64,000 nt of DNA, from the NCBI GenBank assembly GCA_027489955.1, contig JAIXYZ010000011.1, forward strand, positions 186,001-250,000. Reading direction: 5' to 3'. Under the pieces are notes generated by a model that was not told where the DNA came from, made no database searches, and was given only the letters and a program-made list of their open reading frames with translations. Of this stretch, positions 10,811 to 19,307 are shown piece by piece. The first letter of the stretch is position 1; every line of letters begins with the position of its first letter. Both the position numbers and the translations under genes were made by a program. The DNA is from Hyphomicrobiales bacterium (lineage in GTDB: Bacteria; Pseudomonadota; Alphaproteobacteria; Rhizobiales; Beijerinckiaceae).

Positions 10811-10826
10811 GTTCTGAATACAGAAC
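10811..10826. promoter_or_regulatory. Palindrome GTTCTG-AATA-CAGAAC upstream of sbp
   Basis: The arms are perfect and spaced by AATA, and lie about 41 bases upstream of the sbp ATG in an AT-rich gap between cysN and the transporter operon. This is the expected place for an operator or a 5'-leader hairpin controlling sulfate uptake. The regulator is unknown; the same sequence is not obvious in front of the fpr-cys operon. Confidence 0.45.
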
Positions 10827-10952
10827 GATAAGTACTTTTTAGACCTACGAAAAAGCAATACCGAAGCGGTAGAACGGATTTACAAAGTTATTCGCGGAAG
10901 TAGAATTTTTATTCCCCGATCATCTTCGCCGGAGATCGATCTTTTCGTCTCG

Positions 10953-12566
10953 TCAGATGCCGCCTCCGCTTTCCGCCACGTCCGCCGGCAGGCTGCGTTC
11001 GCGGGCCCGCCGCCAGAGTCCGTCGTGCAGCGTACGCAGGACCGAACGGGCGACGATGTCGGCGGCGCCCGCCGCCAGCCCGGCCAGCGGCTGCCCGGTG
11101 ACAACGGCGACGATCCCCGCCAAGGTTCCCGCGCTCGCCAGGCGCCAGCTGACGAGGGCGAGCACATCGCCCCGGCGCTCCGAACCCGGCGCCCCGATGA
11201 GGTCTTGCGCGCCCTGCGCAAGCCGGCTGCGCCAATCCCCGGCCTCGGTCGCGCCCGGCCCGGAGACCAGGCCGAAGCCTACGGTCTCGTTGCTGATCCT
11301 GTCGATGAGGATGAAGCCGCCCAGGTCGCGGTTGCCGTCATAGGGCAGGCACACGACCGGCGCGTCCAGCCGCAGCGTGGCATGCCCGATGCCGTTCATC
11401 GGCAGGGACGCTGCGGGGCGCGCTTCGAAGGTCTCGATGTCGACGGCATCGTGGAGCAGCGCGACGCGCGTGTTGACGAGCGCGGTGCCGAGCTTGAGCT
11501 GGTATTCCCGGCCGATCTCCAGCGGCTCCGCGCCGGTCCAGATCAGCCGTGCCGCGATCTGGGTCGCGGCCTTCAGGTCCCGGTGCCCGCCGACGAGCAC
11601 GTCGCCGCGCGCAATGTCCACTTCGTCCACGGTCGTGACGGTGATCGCCTGCCCGGCATGCGCGCGGGTCAGGTCCCCATCGCCGCCGATGACGCGGGCG
11701 ATCCGCGTGGTCCGGCCCGAGGGCAGGACCGTGACCGCATCGCCGGCAACGAGCGTTCCGGCGGCCAGCGTCCCCGCGAAGCCGCGGAAGTCGAGATCGG
11801 GCCGGTTGATCCACTGCACCGGCAGCAGGAAGCCCGCCTGCCCGTCCGCCCGCGCGGCGGGCTCGGCCTCCTCCAGCACCGGCAGGAGCGCGGGGCCGGA
11901 ATACCAGGGCGTGCGGCCCGACCGGACGACGACGTTGTCGCCGTCGCGCGCCGACAGCGGAATGAACGTCACGGACCGGAAGTTGAGGCCCGCGGTCGCG
12001 GCGCGGTAATCGGCCTCGATCCGGCGGAAGATCGCCTCGTCGAAGCCGACGAGGTCCATCTTGTTGATCGCCACCACGATGTCGCGCACGCCCAGCGACG
12101 ACACGATGTAGGAATGGCGGCGGGTCTGCGGCAGCAGGCCCTTGCGCGCGTCCACCAGGATCACGGCGAGGTCGGCGGTCGAGGCGCCGGTGGCCATGTT
12201 GCGCGTGTACTGCTCGTGCCCGGGCGTGTCCGCCACGATGAAGGAGCGCCGCGGAGTGGCGAAGTACCGGTACGCCACGTCGATCGTGATGCCCTGCTCA
12301 CGCTCGGCGGAAAGCCCGTCCACCAGGAGCGCGAAGTCCAGCGCCTCGCCCTGCGTCCCGAACTTGCGGGAATCCTTGGCCAGGCTGTCGAGCTGATCCT
12401 CGAAGACCGCGCCGGCCTCGAAGAGCATGCGCCCGATCAGCGTGGACTTGCCGTCGTCCACCGACCCGCAGGTGATGAAGCGCAGCAGCGAATGGCGCCC
12501 TGCCGCAAGGGCCTCGGGCGCCGGTTCGGCATCCGGAACGGGGACGAGCCGCGCGAGCGCCGACAT
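10953..12566 (-). CDS. cysN: Sulfate adenylyltransferase large subunit with C-terminal DUF2061-like domain
   Basis: GTPase subunit of ATP sulfurylase; GTP hydrolysis drives formation of adenosine phosphosulfate from ATP and sulfate with CysD. Residues 28-460 are classic CysN: G1 loop GSVDDGKST (34-42), switch II DTPGHEQYTRN, NKMD, and EF-Tu-like beta-barrels. After residue 465 about 73 residues remain that are not CysC (APS kinase). They hold SWRLASAGTLAGIVAVVTGQ and RSVLRTLHDGLWRR, which look like the small membrane domain DUF2061. The ATG overlaps the cysD stop by one base (TGATG), with GAGGGG upstream. The lack of an APS kinase domain agrees with the APS-type CysH in this operon. The fusion is unusual. 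Confidence 0.92.
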   Translation of the reverse strand: MSALARLVPVPDAEPAPEALAAGRHSLLRFITCGSVDDGKSTLIGRMLFEAGAVFEDQLDSLAKDSRKFGTQGEALDFALLVDGLSAEREQGITIDVAYRYFATPRRSFIVADTPGHEQYTRNMATGASTADLAVILVDARKGLLPQTRRHSYIVSSLGVRDIVVAINKMDLVGFDEAIFRRIEADYRAATAGLNFRSVTFIPLSARDGDNVVVRSGRTPWYSGPALLPVLEEAEPAARADGQAGFLLPVQWINRPDLDFRGFAGTLAAGTLVAGDAVTVLPSGRTTRIARVIGGDGDLTRAHAGQAITVTTVDEVDIARGDVLVGGHRDLKAATQIAARLIWTGAEPLEIGREYQLKLGTALVNTRVALLHDAVDIETFEARPAASLPMNGIGHATLRLDAPVVCLPYDGNRDLGGFILIDRISNETVGFGLVSGPGATEAGDWRSRLAQGAQDLIGAPGSERRGDVLALVSWRLASAGTLAGIVAVVTGQPLAGLAAGAADIVARSVLRTLHDGLWRRARERSLPADVAESGGGI

Positions 12567-13468
12567 CAGAAATACCCCTCGTGCTTTTTCTGCTCCATGG
12601 AGCCGGCACCGTCATGGTCGATGATGCGGCCCTGTCGCTCGGAGGCGCGCGAGCCGCGCATCTCGGCGATGATGTCTTCCAGCGTGGCCGCGGTGCTCTC
12701 CACGGCGCCCGTGAGCGGGTAGCAGCCCAGCGTGCGGAAACGGACGCTCATGGTCTCGATGACCTCGCCGGGCCGCAATTCCATGCGCTCGTCGTCGCGC
12801 ATGATGAGAGCCCCGTCCCGGCGCACGACCGGGCGCGGGGCGGCGAAGTAGAGCGGGACGACGGGGATGTTCTCGCGGGCGATGTAGTCCCACACGTCCG
12901 CCTCGGTCCAGTTGGACAGCGGGAAGACGCGGAAGCTCTCGCCCTTGCGCTTGCGCGTGTTGAACAGCGACCACGGCTCCGGGCGCTGGTTGCGCGGGTC
13001 CCAGCGGTGCTCCGCCGAGCGCAGGGAGAACACGCGCTCCTTCGCGCGGCTCTTCTCCTCGTCGCGGCGGGCGCCGCCGAAGGCCGCGTCGAAGCCGTGC
13101 CTGTCGAGGGCCTGCTTCAGGCCTTGCGTCTTCATCACGTCGGTATGGACGCGCGAGCCGGAGGCAAACGGGTTCACGCCGGCCCTCACACCCTCCTCAT
13201 TGATATGGACGATGAGGTTGAGGCCGAGGCGCCGGGCGGTTTCGTCCCGGAACGAGATCATCTCCCGGAACTTCCACGTCGTGTCGACATGCAGCAGGGG
13301 AAAGGGCGGCCTCGCGGGGTAGAAGGCCTTCATCGCCAGGTGCAGCAGCACCGCGGAATCCTTGCCGATCGAATAGAGCAGCACGGGATTGTCGCAGGTC
13401 GCCACCACCTCGCGGATGATGAAGATCGATTCCGCCTCGAGCTTGTCGAGATGGCTCATCTGGATCAC
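12566..13468 (-). CDS. cysD: Sulfate adenylyltransferase small subunit
   Basis: Catalytic subunit of ATP sulfurylase, which joins sulfate to AMP from ATP. The ATP-pyrophosphatase P-loop is SIGKDS (residues 33-38 from the chosen start). Further family motifs are [28 protein letters not shown] and [15 protein letters not shown]. The length of 300 matches the family. The GTG at 13468 is preferred over the ATG at 13459: it overlaps the cysH stop as GTGA and has GGAGGG at an ideal distance, whereas that site is too far from the ATG. It is followed by cysN with a one-base overlap, so the two subunits are translated together. Confidence 0.95.
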   Translation of the reverse strand: MIQMSHLDKLEAESIFIIREVVATCDNPVLLYSIGKDSAVLLHLAMKAFYPARPPFPLLHVDTTWKFREMISFRDETARRLGLNLIVHINEEGVRAGVNPFASGSRVHTDVMKTQGLKQALDRHGFDAAFGGARRDEEKSRAKERVFSLRSAEHRWDPRNQRPEPWSLFNTRKRKGESFRVFPLSNWTEADVWDYIARENIPVVPLYFAAPRPVVRRDGALIMRDDERMELRPGEVIETMSVRFRTLGCYPLTGAVESTAATLEDIIAEMRGSRASERQGRIIDHDGAGSMEQKKHEGYF

Positions 13469-14220
13469 GCGACACCCTCCGTCCTGGCCCGCACGAGCGT
13501 GCCGTCCGGCGCGGCATGAAGCCCGCATTCGATGGCCGACGCCGCGTCCTGTTCCTGCTCCCACCACCAGCGCCCGGCCCGTTCCGGCTCGCCGGGGCGG
13601 ATCGCCCGGGTGCAGGGCGCGCAGCCAATCGACAGGAAGCCCCGGTCATGCAGCGCGCTGACCGGCACGTCGAAGGCGGCGGTGAAGCGCACCGCATCCT
13701 CGCGCGTCCAGTCCACGAGCGGGTTGACCTTCAGGATGCCGTAGCCCTCGTCGAAGGCGGCGATGGGCGTTGTGGCGCGATTGGCGGACTGGTCGGCGCG
13801 CAGGCCCGTGAGCCACACGGCCGCGCCGGACAGCGCCCGGCCGAGAGGCTCGACCTTGCGCACGGTGCAGCACGCCTTCCGGGCGGCGACCGACCGGTAG
13901 AACCCGTCGATCCCCTGGTCACGCACCAGGCCCTCGGCGGCCTCCTCGCGGGGGTAGAGCGCGCGGATGGCCAGACCGTACCGCGCCTGCGTGCGGGCCC
14001 AGACGTCATAGGTCTCGGGGAAGAGGCGGCCGGTATCCAGCGTCGCGAGCTCGATGCCGAGGCGGCTGCGCGCGACGATCTCGGTCAGTGCCTGATCCTC
14101 GATGCCGAAGCTGGTGGTGAACACGATCCGGCCCGGGACGAGCTTGCGCAGATGGACGAGCCGATCGTGCGGCTCCAGGCCCGGCAGGTCGCGCGCAAGC
14201 TGGTCGGCCAGGTCCCTCAC
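13465..14220 (-). CDS. cysH: Assimilatory adenylyl-sulfate (APS) reductase
   Basis: Reduces activated sulfate to sulfite with thioredoxin as donor. The enzyme carries both cysteine pairs of the iron-sulfur APS-reductase type, Cys117-Cys118 in [12 protein letters not shown] and Cys200-x2-Cys203 in SIGCAPCTR. Enteric PAPS reductases lack these. The substrate is therefore most likely APS, so no APS kinase is required, which fits CysN lacking a CysC domain. The P-loop-like TTSFGIEDQ (35-43) and [12 protein letters not shown] are present. The GTG at 14220 overlaps the preceding stop as GTGA and has GGGGGG upstream, giving 251 residues. A much longer in-frame extension upstream only overlaps the DUF934 gene and is rejected. 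Confidence 0.93.
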   Translation of the reverse strand: MRDLADQLARDLPGLEPHDRLVHLRKLVPGRIVFTTSFGIEDQALTEIVARSRLGIELATLDTGRLFPETYDVWARTQARYGLAIRALYPREEAAEGLVRDQGIDGFYRSVAARKACCTVRKVEPLGRALSGAAVWLTGLRADQSANRATTPIAAFDEGYGILKVNPLVDWTREDAVRFTAAFDVPVSALHDRGFLSIGCAPCTRAIRPGEPERAGRWWWEQEQDAASAIECGLHAAPDGTLVRARTEGVA

Positions 14221-14735
14221 GGGCGCCCCCCGGCAAAATTGCGCCGAGCCTCGCGGCGCTGGTCGAGGATGTTGCCGCCGGACCGGTAGCCCCGCTGGTA
14301 CGTCGACGACATCACCTGCAGCGCGGCGATCCACTGCTCGGCCGGCTGGCGCACGGCGCTTGCCTCCGGCAGGTCGACCTCGTCGAAGCCGCAGGCCAGC
14401 GCATAGGGGAACTGGTCGGCGATCAGCGGGCCCGCGGCGCGCACCCGCCCCGGATATCCGCGCTCGCGCAATTGCCGGGCGAGGCTGAAGCCGCGCCCGT
14501 CCGAGAAGGACGGGAACACGATCGATACCAGGGCGATGCGGTCGAGATAGGGCGCCAGCGCCTCGTATCGCGTCGTGTTCGGCACCTCGACCCCGAGGTC
14601 GGCGCCCGGTGCGACGACAGCCAGCGCCGCCTCGATCTCGGCGAAGGGCACGAGCGGGCGCGCGGCGGCAGCCGCTTCGGCACCCGGCACGCGCGTCCAC
14701 GTCTCGGGAACGGCGCCGTTGCGATCAATCGGCAT
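14217..14735 (-). CDS. DUF934 family protein of the sulfate assimilation operon
   Basis: A 172-residue soluble protein of the DUF934 family, which is nearly always encoded between cysI and cysH in alpha- and betaproteobacteria. Its biochemical role is not established; an accessory part for sulfite reduction is usually supposed. Visible motifs are IALVSIVFPSFSDGRGFSLA, RERGYPG and PLIADQFPYALACGFDEVD near the middle and YQRGY at the end. The ATG at 14735 is set by AAGGAG 8 bases upstream. It overlaps the end of cysI by 11 bases and the start of cysH by 4, so it is fully embedded in the operon. Confidence 0.9.
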   Translation of the reverse strand: MPIDRNGAVPETWTRVPGAEAAAAARPLVPFAEIEAALAVVAPGADLGVEVPNTTRYEALAPYLDRIALVSIVFPSFSDGRGFSLARQLRERGYPGRVRAAGPLIADQFPYALACGFDEVDLPEASAVRQPAEQWIAALQVMSSTYQRGYRSGGNILDQRREARRNFAGGRP

Positions 14736-16410
14736 CGGCAAGCTCCTTCGCCGCTCCGGCCAGGGCGGGCTTGAACGGGGCCAGGCCCAGGCGCTTGACG
14801 GCGTCGATGAACACCTCGCCCGGCTGCCGCTCGCGCAGGTACACGTCCACGATCCGCTCGATGGCGTCCGGCACCTCCTCGCCCCGGATGCCCGGGCCGA
14901 GCAGCACGCCGAGCGCCGCATCCTCGGTGGCGTCACCCCCCAGGGTGACCTGGTAGGATTCCTGCCCGCTCTTCTCCAGGCCCAGGATGCCGATATGGCC
15001 CACATGGTGGTGGCCGCAGGCATTGATGCAGCCGGAAATCTTGATCTCCAGCGGCCCGATCTCGCGCTGGCGCTCGTAGGAGCCGAAGCGCTCGGAGATC
15101 GACTGGGCGATCGGGATCGAGCGTGCGGTCGCCAGGGCGCAATAGTCGAGGCCCGGGCACGCGATGATATCCGTGATGAGCCCCTCGTTCGCCGTGGCGA
15201 GGCCCGCCGCGACGAGCGCCTTCCACACGGCGTGCAGGTCCGACAGCCTGACATGCGGCAGGACAAGGTTCTGCCGGTGCGTGACGCGAAGCTCGTCGAA
15301 GGAATGGCGCTCGGCGAGGTCGGCGACCGCGCGCATCTGCTCCGAGGTCGCATCGCCCGGCGCGCCGCCGATCGGCTTGAGCGAGATGGTGACGGCCGCG
15401 TAGCCCGGCACCTTGTGGGGGAAGAGGTTCACGTCCGCCCAGCGCGCGAATTCGGGCTCCGCCGCTCGCGCCCGCTCGTAGGCCGCATCGGTCGCCGGCA
15501 GGGTCTCGTAGGCGGGCGGCGCGAAATACGCCGCGATCCGGGCCATCTCCGCCGGATCGGCGTTGACGGTGGGGCCGTCGAGCTTGGCGAACTCCGCCTC
15601 GACCGCGGCGCGGAACGCCTCGATGCCGACCTCGTGGACGAGGATCTTGACCCGCGCCTTGTACTTGTTGTCCCGCCGGCCCTCCAGATTGTAGACCCGC
15701 ATGATCGCCTCCAGATAGGCGAGCAGGTCGGCCTTGGGCAGGAAATCGCGGACGAGCCGCGCGATCATCGGCGTGCGGCCAAGCCCGCCGCCCACGAAGA
15801 TGCGGTAGCCCACCTCCCCCGTGTCGGGATGGCGCAGGATGCGGATGCCGATGTCATGGGCGGCGATGGCGGCCCTGTCGTGCTCGGCGCCCGTCACCGC
15901 GATCTTGAACTTGCGCGGCAGGTAGCTGAATTCCGGATGCAGGCTGGACCATTGCCGGATCAGCTCGGAGGTCGGGCGCGGATCCTCCACCTCGTCGGCG
16001 GCGACGCCGGCGAAATGGTCCGCCGTGACGTTGCGGATGCAGTTCCCGGACGTCTGGATGCAGTGCATCTCCACGTCCGCCAGCAGGTCGAGGATGTCGG
16101 GGACGTCCTTGAGCTTCGGCCAGTTGAACTGCAGGTTCTGCCGCGTGGTGAAATGGCCGTAGCCGCGATCGTACCGCTCGCCGATCAGCGCGAGCTGGCG
16201 CAGCTGGCGGGAGCTCAGCGTGCCGTACGGCACCGCGATCCGCAGCATGTAGGCGTGGAGCTGGAGGTAGACGCCGTTCTTGAGCCTGAGCGGCCGGAAC
16301 TCGTCGTCGGAGAGCGAGCCGTCGAGGCGGCGCGCCACCTGGCTGCGGAACTGGGCGACCCGTTCGCGCACGAAGCGCTCGTCGAATTCATCGTAGCGGT
16401 ACATGGGCAT
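14725..16410 (-). CDS. cysI: Sulfite (nitrite/sulfite) reductase hemoprotein
   Basis: Reduces sulfite to sulfide with six electrons at a siroheme coupled to a [4Fe-4S] cluster. The cluster and heme ligands are Cys418 and Cys424 in CPGLDYC and Cys461 and Cys465 in GCINACG. The two pseudo-repeated ferrodoxin-like halves show as HFTTRQNLQFNW with GNCIRNVTADHFAG in the first and VTHRQNLVLPHV in the second. At 561 residues it fits the alphaproteobacterial type that takes electrons from ferredoxin or an unlinked donor; there is no CysJ flavoprotein here. Instead an fpr-fdx pair starts the operon. It is joined to DUF2849 upstream by a 1-base overlap. Nitrite as substrate is less likely given the cys neighbours. 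Confidence 0.94.
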   Translation of the reverse strand: MPMYRYDEFDERFVRERVAQFRSQVARRLDGSLSDDEFRPLRLKNGVYLQLHAYMLRIAVPYGTLSSRQLRQLALIGERYDRGYGHFTTRQNLQFNWPKLKDVPDILDLLADVEMHCIQTSGNCIRNVTADHFAGVAADEVEDPRPTSELIRQWSSLHPEFSYLPRKFKIAVTGAEHDRAAIAAHDIGIRILRHPDTGEVGYRIFVGGGLGRTPMIARLVRDFLPKADLLAYLEAIMRVYNLEGRRDNKYKARVKILVHEVGIEAFRAAVEAEFAKLDGPTVNADPAEMARIAAYFAPPAYETLPATDAAYERARAAEPEFARWADVNLFPHKVPGYAAVTISLKPIGGAPGDATSEQMRAVADLAERHSFDELRVTHRQNLVLPHVRLSDLHAVWKALVAAGLATANEGLITDIIACPGLDYCALATARSIPIAQSISERFGSYERQREIGPLEIKISGCINACGHHHVGHIGILGLEKSGQESYQVTLGGDATEDAALGVLLGPGIRGEEVPDAIERIVDVYLRERQPGEVFIDAVKRLGLAPFKPALAGAAKELADAD

Positions 16411-16736
16411 CAGCTCCGTCGGAACTCGGCCTGCTTGCCGAGATCGGGGCGGACGGAGGGTCCAAGGGTCTTGAACCGCTCGCGGAAATGGCGCGGCACG
16501 GGCACGCCGGCGGGATCGATGGTCACGTCGACGAGGTAGGCGTCGACGACCTCGTTGCGGGCAAAGCCCTCCGCGGCCTCCCGCTCCAGGGCATCGGCGG
16601 CCGCCTCGTCATGGGCCACCAGCGCCTCCGCCGGATCGGGCGTCCAGCGCCCGGTGGCGCGGAACACGACCTCGCCCTCCAGGAACGTGTTGGCGATGAG
16701 GATCGCGGGCAGCGGCACGCGCTTGGGGGCGGCCAT
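16410..16736 (-). CDS. DUF2849 domain protein
   Basis: A 108-residue protein of the DUF2849 family, found directly before cysI in many Rhizobiales. No catalytic motif is obvious. It begins with PLPAILIANTFLEGEVVF, then WTPDPAEALVAHDE and an acidic middle, and ends in RPDLGKQAEFRRS. A role in siroheme supply or sulfite reductase assembly has been supposed from its neighbourhood but is not proven. It starts 1 base from the ferredoxin stop and overlaps the cysI start by one base. Confidence 0.85.
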   Translation of the reverse strand: MAAPKRVPLPAILIANTFLEGEVVFRATGRWTPDPAEALVAHDEAAADALEREAAEGFARNEVVDAYLVDVTIDPAGVPVPRHFRERFKTLGPSVRPDLGKQAEFRRS

Positions 16737-16737
16737 A

Positions 16738-17064
16738 TCAGGCGGCCTCCGGGATCGTCACGGTCAGCCCGTCGAGCGCGTCCGACCAGATGATCTGGCA
16801 GGACAGCCGGGACGTCTTCTCGATCAGCGGCAGCTCGTCGAGCTTGTCCAGCTCCTCGTCCCGCGGGGCGGGCAGCCGGTCCGCCCAGGCGGGATCGACG
16901 ATGACGTGGCAGGTCGCGCAGTCGCACGAGCCCCCGCAGATGCCCTCGATGCCCGTATTCTGGTCGCGCAGGATTTCCATCACGCGCCACCCCTCGACGG
17001 TCTCGAGGACGTGTCGTTCGCCCGCGCGGTCGATGACCACGATCTTAGCGCCAGTCTCACTCAT
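16738..17064 (-). CDS. [2Fe-2S] ferredoxin (adrenodoxin type)
   Basis: Small electron carrier. The cluster motif lies in GICGGSCDCATCHV, giving the Cys-x5-Cys-x2-Cys spacing of the adrenodoxin/putidaredoxin group, with the fourth Cys in SRLSCQI. The protein is acidic and 108 residues long, which is normal. It overlaps the reductase gene upstream (ATGA) and is one base from DUF2849, so it is most likely the direct donor to CysI. Having a dedicated ferredoxin in this operon is less common than relying on a housekeeping one. Confidence 0.92.
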   Translation of the reverse strand: MSETGAKIVVIDRAGERHVLETVEGWRVMEILRDQNTGIEGICGGSCDCATCHVIVDPAWADRLPAPRDEELDKLDELPLIEKTSRLSCQIIWSDALDGLTVTIPEAA

Positions 17065-18122
17065 TCCGCAGCCTCGGCAATGGGGGCTACATTGAGACGC
17101 TGCTGCAGTTCGCTCGACGACGTCGTGTACTGGAACCGCAGCTTCTCGTTGGGCCGCACGACCTTGAAGGCCGCGTGGCTGGCGAGGGCCGCCTCATGGA
17201 AGCCCGACAGGATCAGCTTGAGCTTGCCGGGATAGTGATTGATGTCGCCGATGGCAAATATGCCGGGGGTCGAGGTCTGGAACTTCTCGGTGTCGACGCG
17301 CACGAGCTTGCCGTCCGCGAGGTCGAGACCCCATTCCGCGATCGGACCGAGCTCGATATTGAGGCCGTAGAAGGCCAGCAGCCGGTCGGCGGGCAGTTCG
17401 ACGGTACCGCCCTTGGTCCGGATGTCGATGCGCGACAGGTCGCCCGCCGCGCCGTGCAGCGCAGCCAGGTCTCCTTCCACGAAGCGCACGCGGCCTTCCG
17501 CCTCCAGGGCGCGCATGGCCGAGACCGAGGCCGGCGCCGCGCGGAACCGGTCGGAGCGGTGGACGAGCGTCACCGAACGGGCGGTCGATACGAGGTCGAG
17601 CGTCCAGTCGAGCGCGCTGTCCCCGCCGCCGGCGATGACGAGGTCGCGCCCGGCAAAGGCCGCGCGGCTGCGCACCGCGTAGAACACCGAGCGGTTCTCG
17701 AAGGCTTCCAGGCCCTCCAGCTTGGGGCGGCGCGGCGTGAAGCAGCCGGCACCGGCGGCGATGAAGATGGCGCCTGCATCGACGGTATCGCCGGCATCGG
17801 TGCCGATCAGGAAGCGGCCGTCCTCCTGCCGCGTCATGCCGTTGACGCGCCGTCCGAGCAGGAAATCCGCCTTGAACGGCGCGATCTGCTCCAGGAGCTT
17901 GTCCGTCAGGCCCTGGCCCGTGATCACCGGCCAGGACGGGATGTCGTAGATGGGCTTTTCCGGATAGAGCTCCGAGCACTGGCCGCCCGGCTTGTCGAGC
18001 GTATCGATCAGGACGGCGTTGAGGCCCAGAAGGCCCAGCTCGAACACCGCGAACAGCCCCGTGGGACCGGCCCCGACGATCGCGACGTCATAACGCTGCG
18101 GCTGGGAGCGGTCTGCGGACAC
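17061..18122 (-). CDS. Ferredoxin-NADP reductase, thioredoxin reductase-like type
   Basis: FAD enzyme that moves electrons from NADPH to ferredoxin. FAD-binding GAGPTGLFAVFELG is at residues 17-30, NADPH-binding VIAGGGDSALDW near the middle, and the second FAD motif GIFAIGDINHYPGKLKLI near the end. There is no redox-active CxxC between the nucleotide domains, so it is the FNR type (YumC/ONFR) and not thioredoxin reductase. The C-terminal tail, with a stretch after FKVVRPNEKLRFQY, is typical of this family. The GTG start has GAAAGG upstream. It is the first gene of the sulfate assimilation operon and overlaps the ferredoxin gene by ATGA. Confidence 0.92.
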   Translation of the reverse strand: MSADRSQPQRYDVAIVGAGPTGLFAVFELGLLGLNAVLIDTLDKPGGQCSELYPEKPIYDIPSWPVITGQGLTDKLLEQIAPFKADFLLGRRVNGMTRQEDGRFLIGTDAGDTVDAGAIFIAAGAGCFTPRRPKLEGLEAFENRSVFYAVRSRAAFAGRDLVIAGGGDSALDWTLDLVSTARSVTLVHRSDRFRAAPASVSAMRALEAEGRVRFVEGDLAALHGAAGDLSRIDIRTKGGTVELPADRLLAFYGLNIELGPIAEWGLDLADGKLVRVDTEKFQTSTPGIFAIGDINHYPGKLKLILSGFHEAALASHAAFKVVRPNEKLRFQYTTSSSELQQRLNVAPIAEAAE

Positions 18123-18380
18123 GGGCGGGACCTTTCGACTGGGGTCGGAAACGCGCGCGGACCATAGTTCAGCTCGTGAAATAACTCAATTCACAGAGGA
18201 TAGCGGATTTTTCCGTATTTTGCTGCCCGGCAGTGAGGATATTCTGCCGATGACGGGTCGGGCGAAGGGAACGTTCTCCCCGGCAGGCAACCGTCCCGTC
18301 CGGCCGCGGCGCTCGCCGTTGACCCGAAAAGAGCAGGTTATTCTCCAAAAGCCCCTTGCGACCTCGGGAACCCGGCGGCG

Positions 18381-19220
18381 TCACATCTCGCCGATGACGA
18401 CGTGCAGGTCCTCGATCGCCACCAGGCGCTTGCGCCCGGCCGCGTTGAGCGACTGGAGCAGTTCGTCCGCGATGATGTGGCAGAGCAGAAGCACCGAGGT
18501 GTGGTTGTCCAGCGGCGAGGGGGAGCGGGTGGCGCATTTGAGCGTCCAGGTCGCCTTCGCCTCGGCCCGGAAATACAGGTCGGTGATGATCAGCGTCCGG
18601 CACTTCAGGGTCTTCGTCAGCGCCAGGACGGACTGGATGGTGGGCACGATCCGGCGGATGGCGAAGATCACCAGGACGTCGTCCTCGTCGAGGTCCACCA
18701 GGGATTCTGCAAGCGTCTCCCCGCCGCGCGGCAGCAGCTCGGTGCCCCCGCGCGACTCGCTCACCTGCCAGCGCAGGTACTTCGCGAGAAAGTGACCGTT
18801 GCGCATGCCGATGAAGCAGACCCGTCGCGCCGTCGCGATGCCCTCCACGGCCTCCGACAGGACATCGAGGTCCAGCTCGGCGAACGTATCCTCGATGTTG
18901 CGCATGCTGGCGCTGGTATGGCGCTTCACCTGCTCGGCGATGGAGCCGACGCCCTGCTTCTCCATGAGGTAGGCCGGCGAGCCCGTTCCGCGCATGTCGC
19001 GGACGTGGCGCTTCATTTCCTCATAGGTGCGGAAGCCGATCCGCCGCACGAAACGTGTCACCGCCGCGTTGGACGTGCCCGACATCTGCGCCAGCTCCGT
19101 GGCGGAGTAGGATGCGAGCTCGCCGGGGAAGCTCAGGACCAGATCGGCGATCTGCCGGTCCGTCGGCGAGAGTTGCGCGGCGTTCTGCTGGATCAGCAGC
19201 GACAGGGATTGCGGCGACAT
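18381..19220 (-). CDS. MurR/RpiR family transcriptional regulator
   Basis: A 279-residue regulator with an N-terminal helix-turn-helix (ELAQMSGTSNAAVTRFVRRI) and a C-terminal SIS domain that normally binds phosphosugars or related ligands (RVCFIGMRNGHFLAKYL, then DVLVIFAIRRIV). It is transcribed away from the deacetylase-TRAP-CapA operon, 87 bases apart, and is the probable local controller. Two AT-rich palindromes in the shared gap are candidate binding sites. The ligand is unknown. About 258 bases separate its end from the fpr start; that gap must carry the cys operon promoter, and a weak repeat GTGAA-N9-TTCAC lies at 18176-18194. Confidence 0.92.
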   Translation of the reverse strand: MSPQSLSLLIQQNAAQLSPTDRQIADLVLSFPGELASYSATELAQMSGTSNAAVTRFVRRIGFRTYEEMKRHVRDMRGTGSPAYLMEKQGVGSIAEQVKRHTSASMRNIEDTFAELDLDVLSEAVEGIATARRVCFIGMRNGHFLAKYLRWQVSESRGGTELLPRGGETLAESLVDLDEDDVLVIFAIRRIVPTIQSVLALTKTLKCRTLIITDLYFRAEAKATWTLKCATRSPSPLDNHTSVLLLCHIIADELLQSLNAAGRKRLVAIEDLHVVIGEM

Positions 19221-19247
19221 CGGCTTTTTCGGATCCGGCTTGGCGTC

Positions 19248-19292
19248 TAAAAAATGTTTTACACTCTTTGCGGGTTATGAAAATGTAATTTT
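19248..19292. promoter_or_regulatory. Two AT-rich palindromes between rpiR and the deacetylase-TRAP operon
   Basis: TAAAAAATGTTTTA (19248-19261) and AAAATGTAATTTT (19280-19292) are both palindromic and their centres are about 32 bases apart, close to three helical turns. They lie in the divergent gap in otherwise very GC-rich DNA. RpiR-type proteins bind AT-rich inverted repeats, so these are good candidate operators for the neighbouring regulator. The -10 region may overlap the second. Confidence 0.5.
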
Positions 19293-19307
19293 AGCAGGGG
19301 AGCGGCG

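Noticed and set aside
8788-10842. 684-codon plus-strand frame opposite cysT and sbp
   Set aside because: It mirrors two well-supported genes and shows only low-complexity charged sequence.
10915-10952. Terminator after cysN
   Set aside because: An imperfect stem around ATCTTCGCCGGAGAT exists, but it lacks a T-run on the minus strand.
14575-16539. 654-codon plus-strand frame opposite cysI
   Set aside because: It is the complement of a sulfite reductase with all metal ligands in place.
18176-18194. Inverted repeat GTGAA-N9-TTCAC before fpr as operator
   Set aside because: The arms are only five bases and the match could be chance; mentioned with the RpiR entry but not called as a site.
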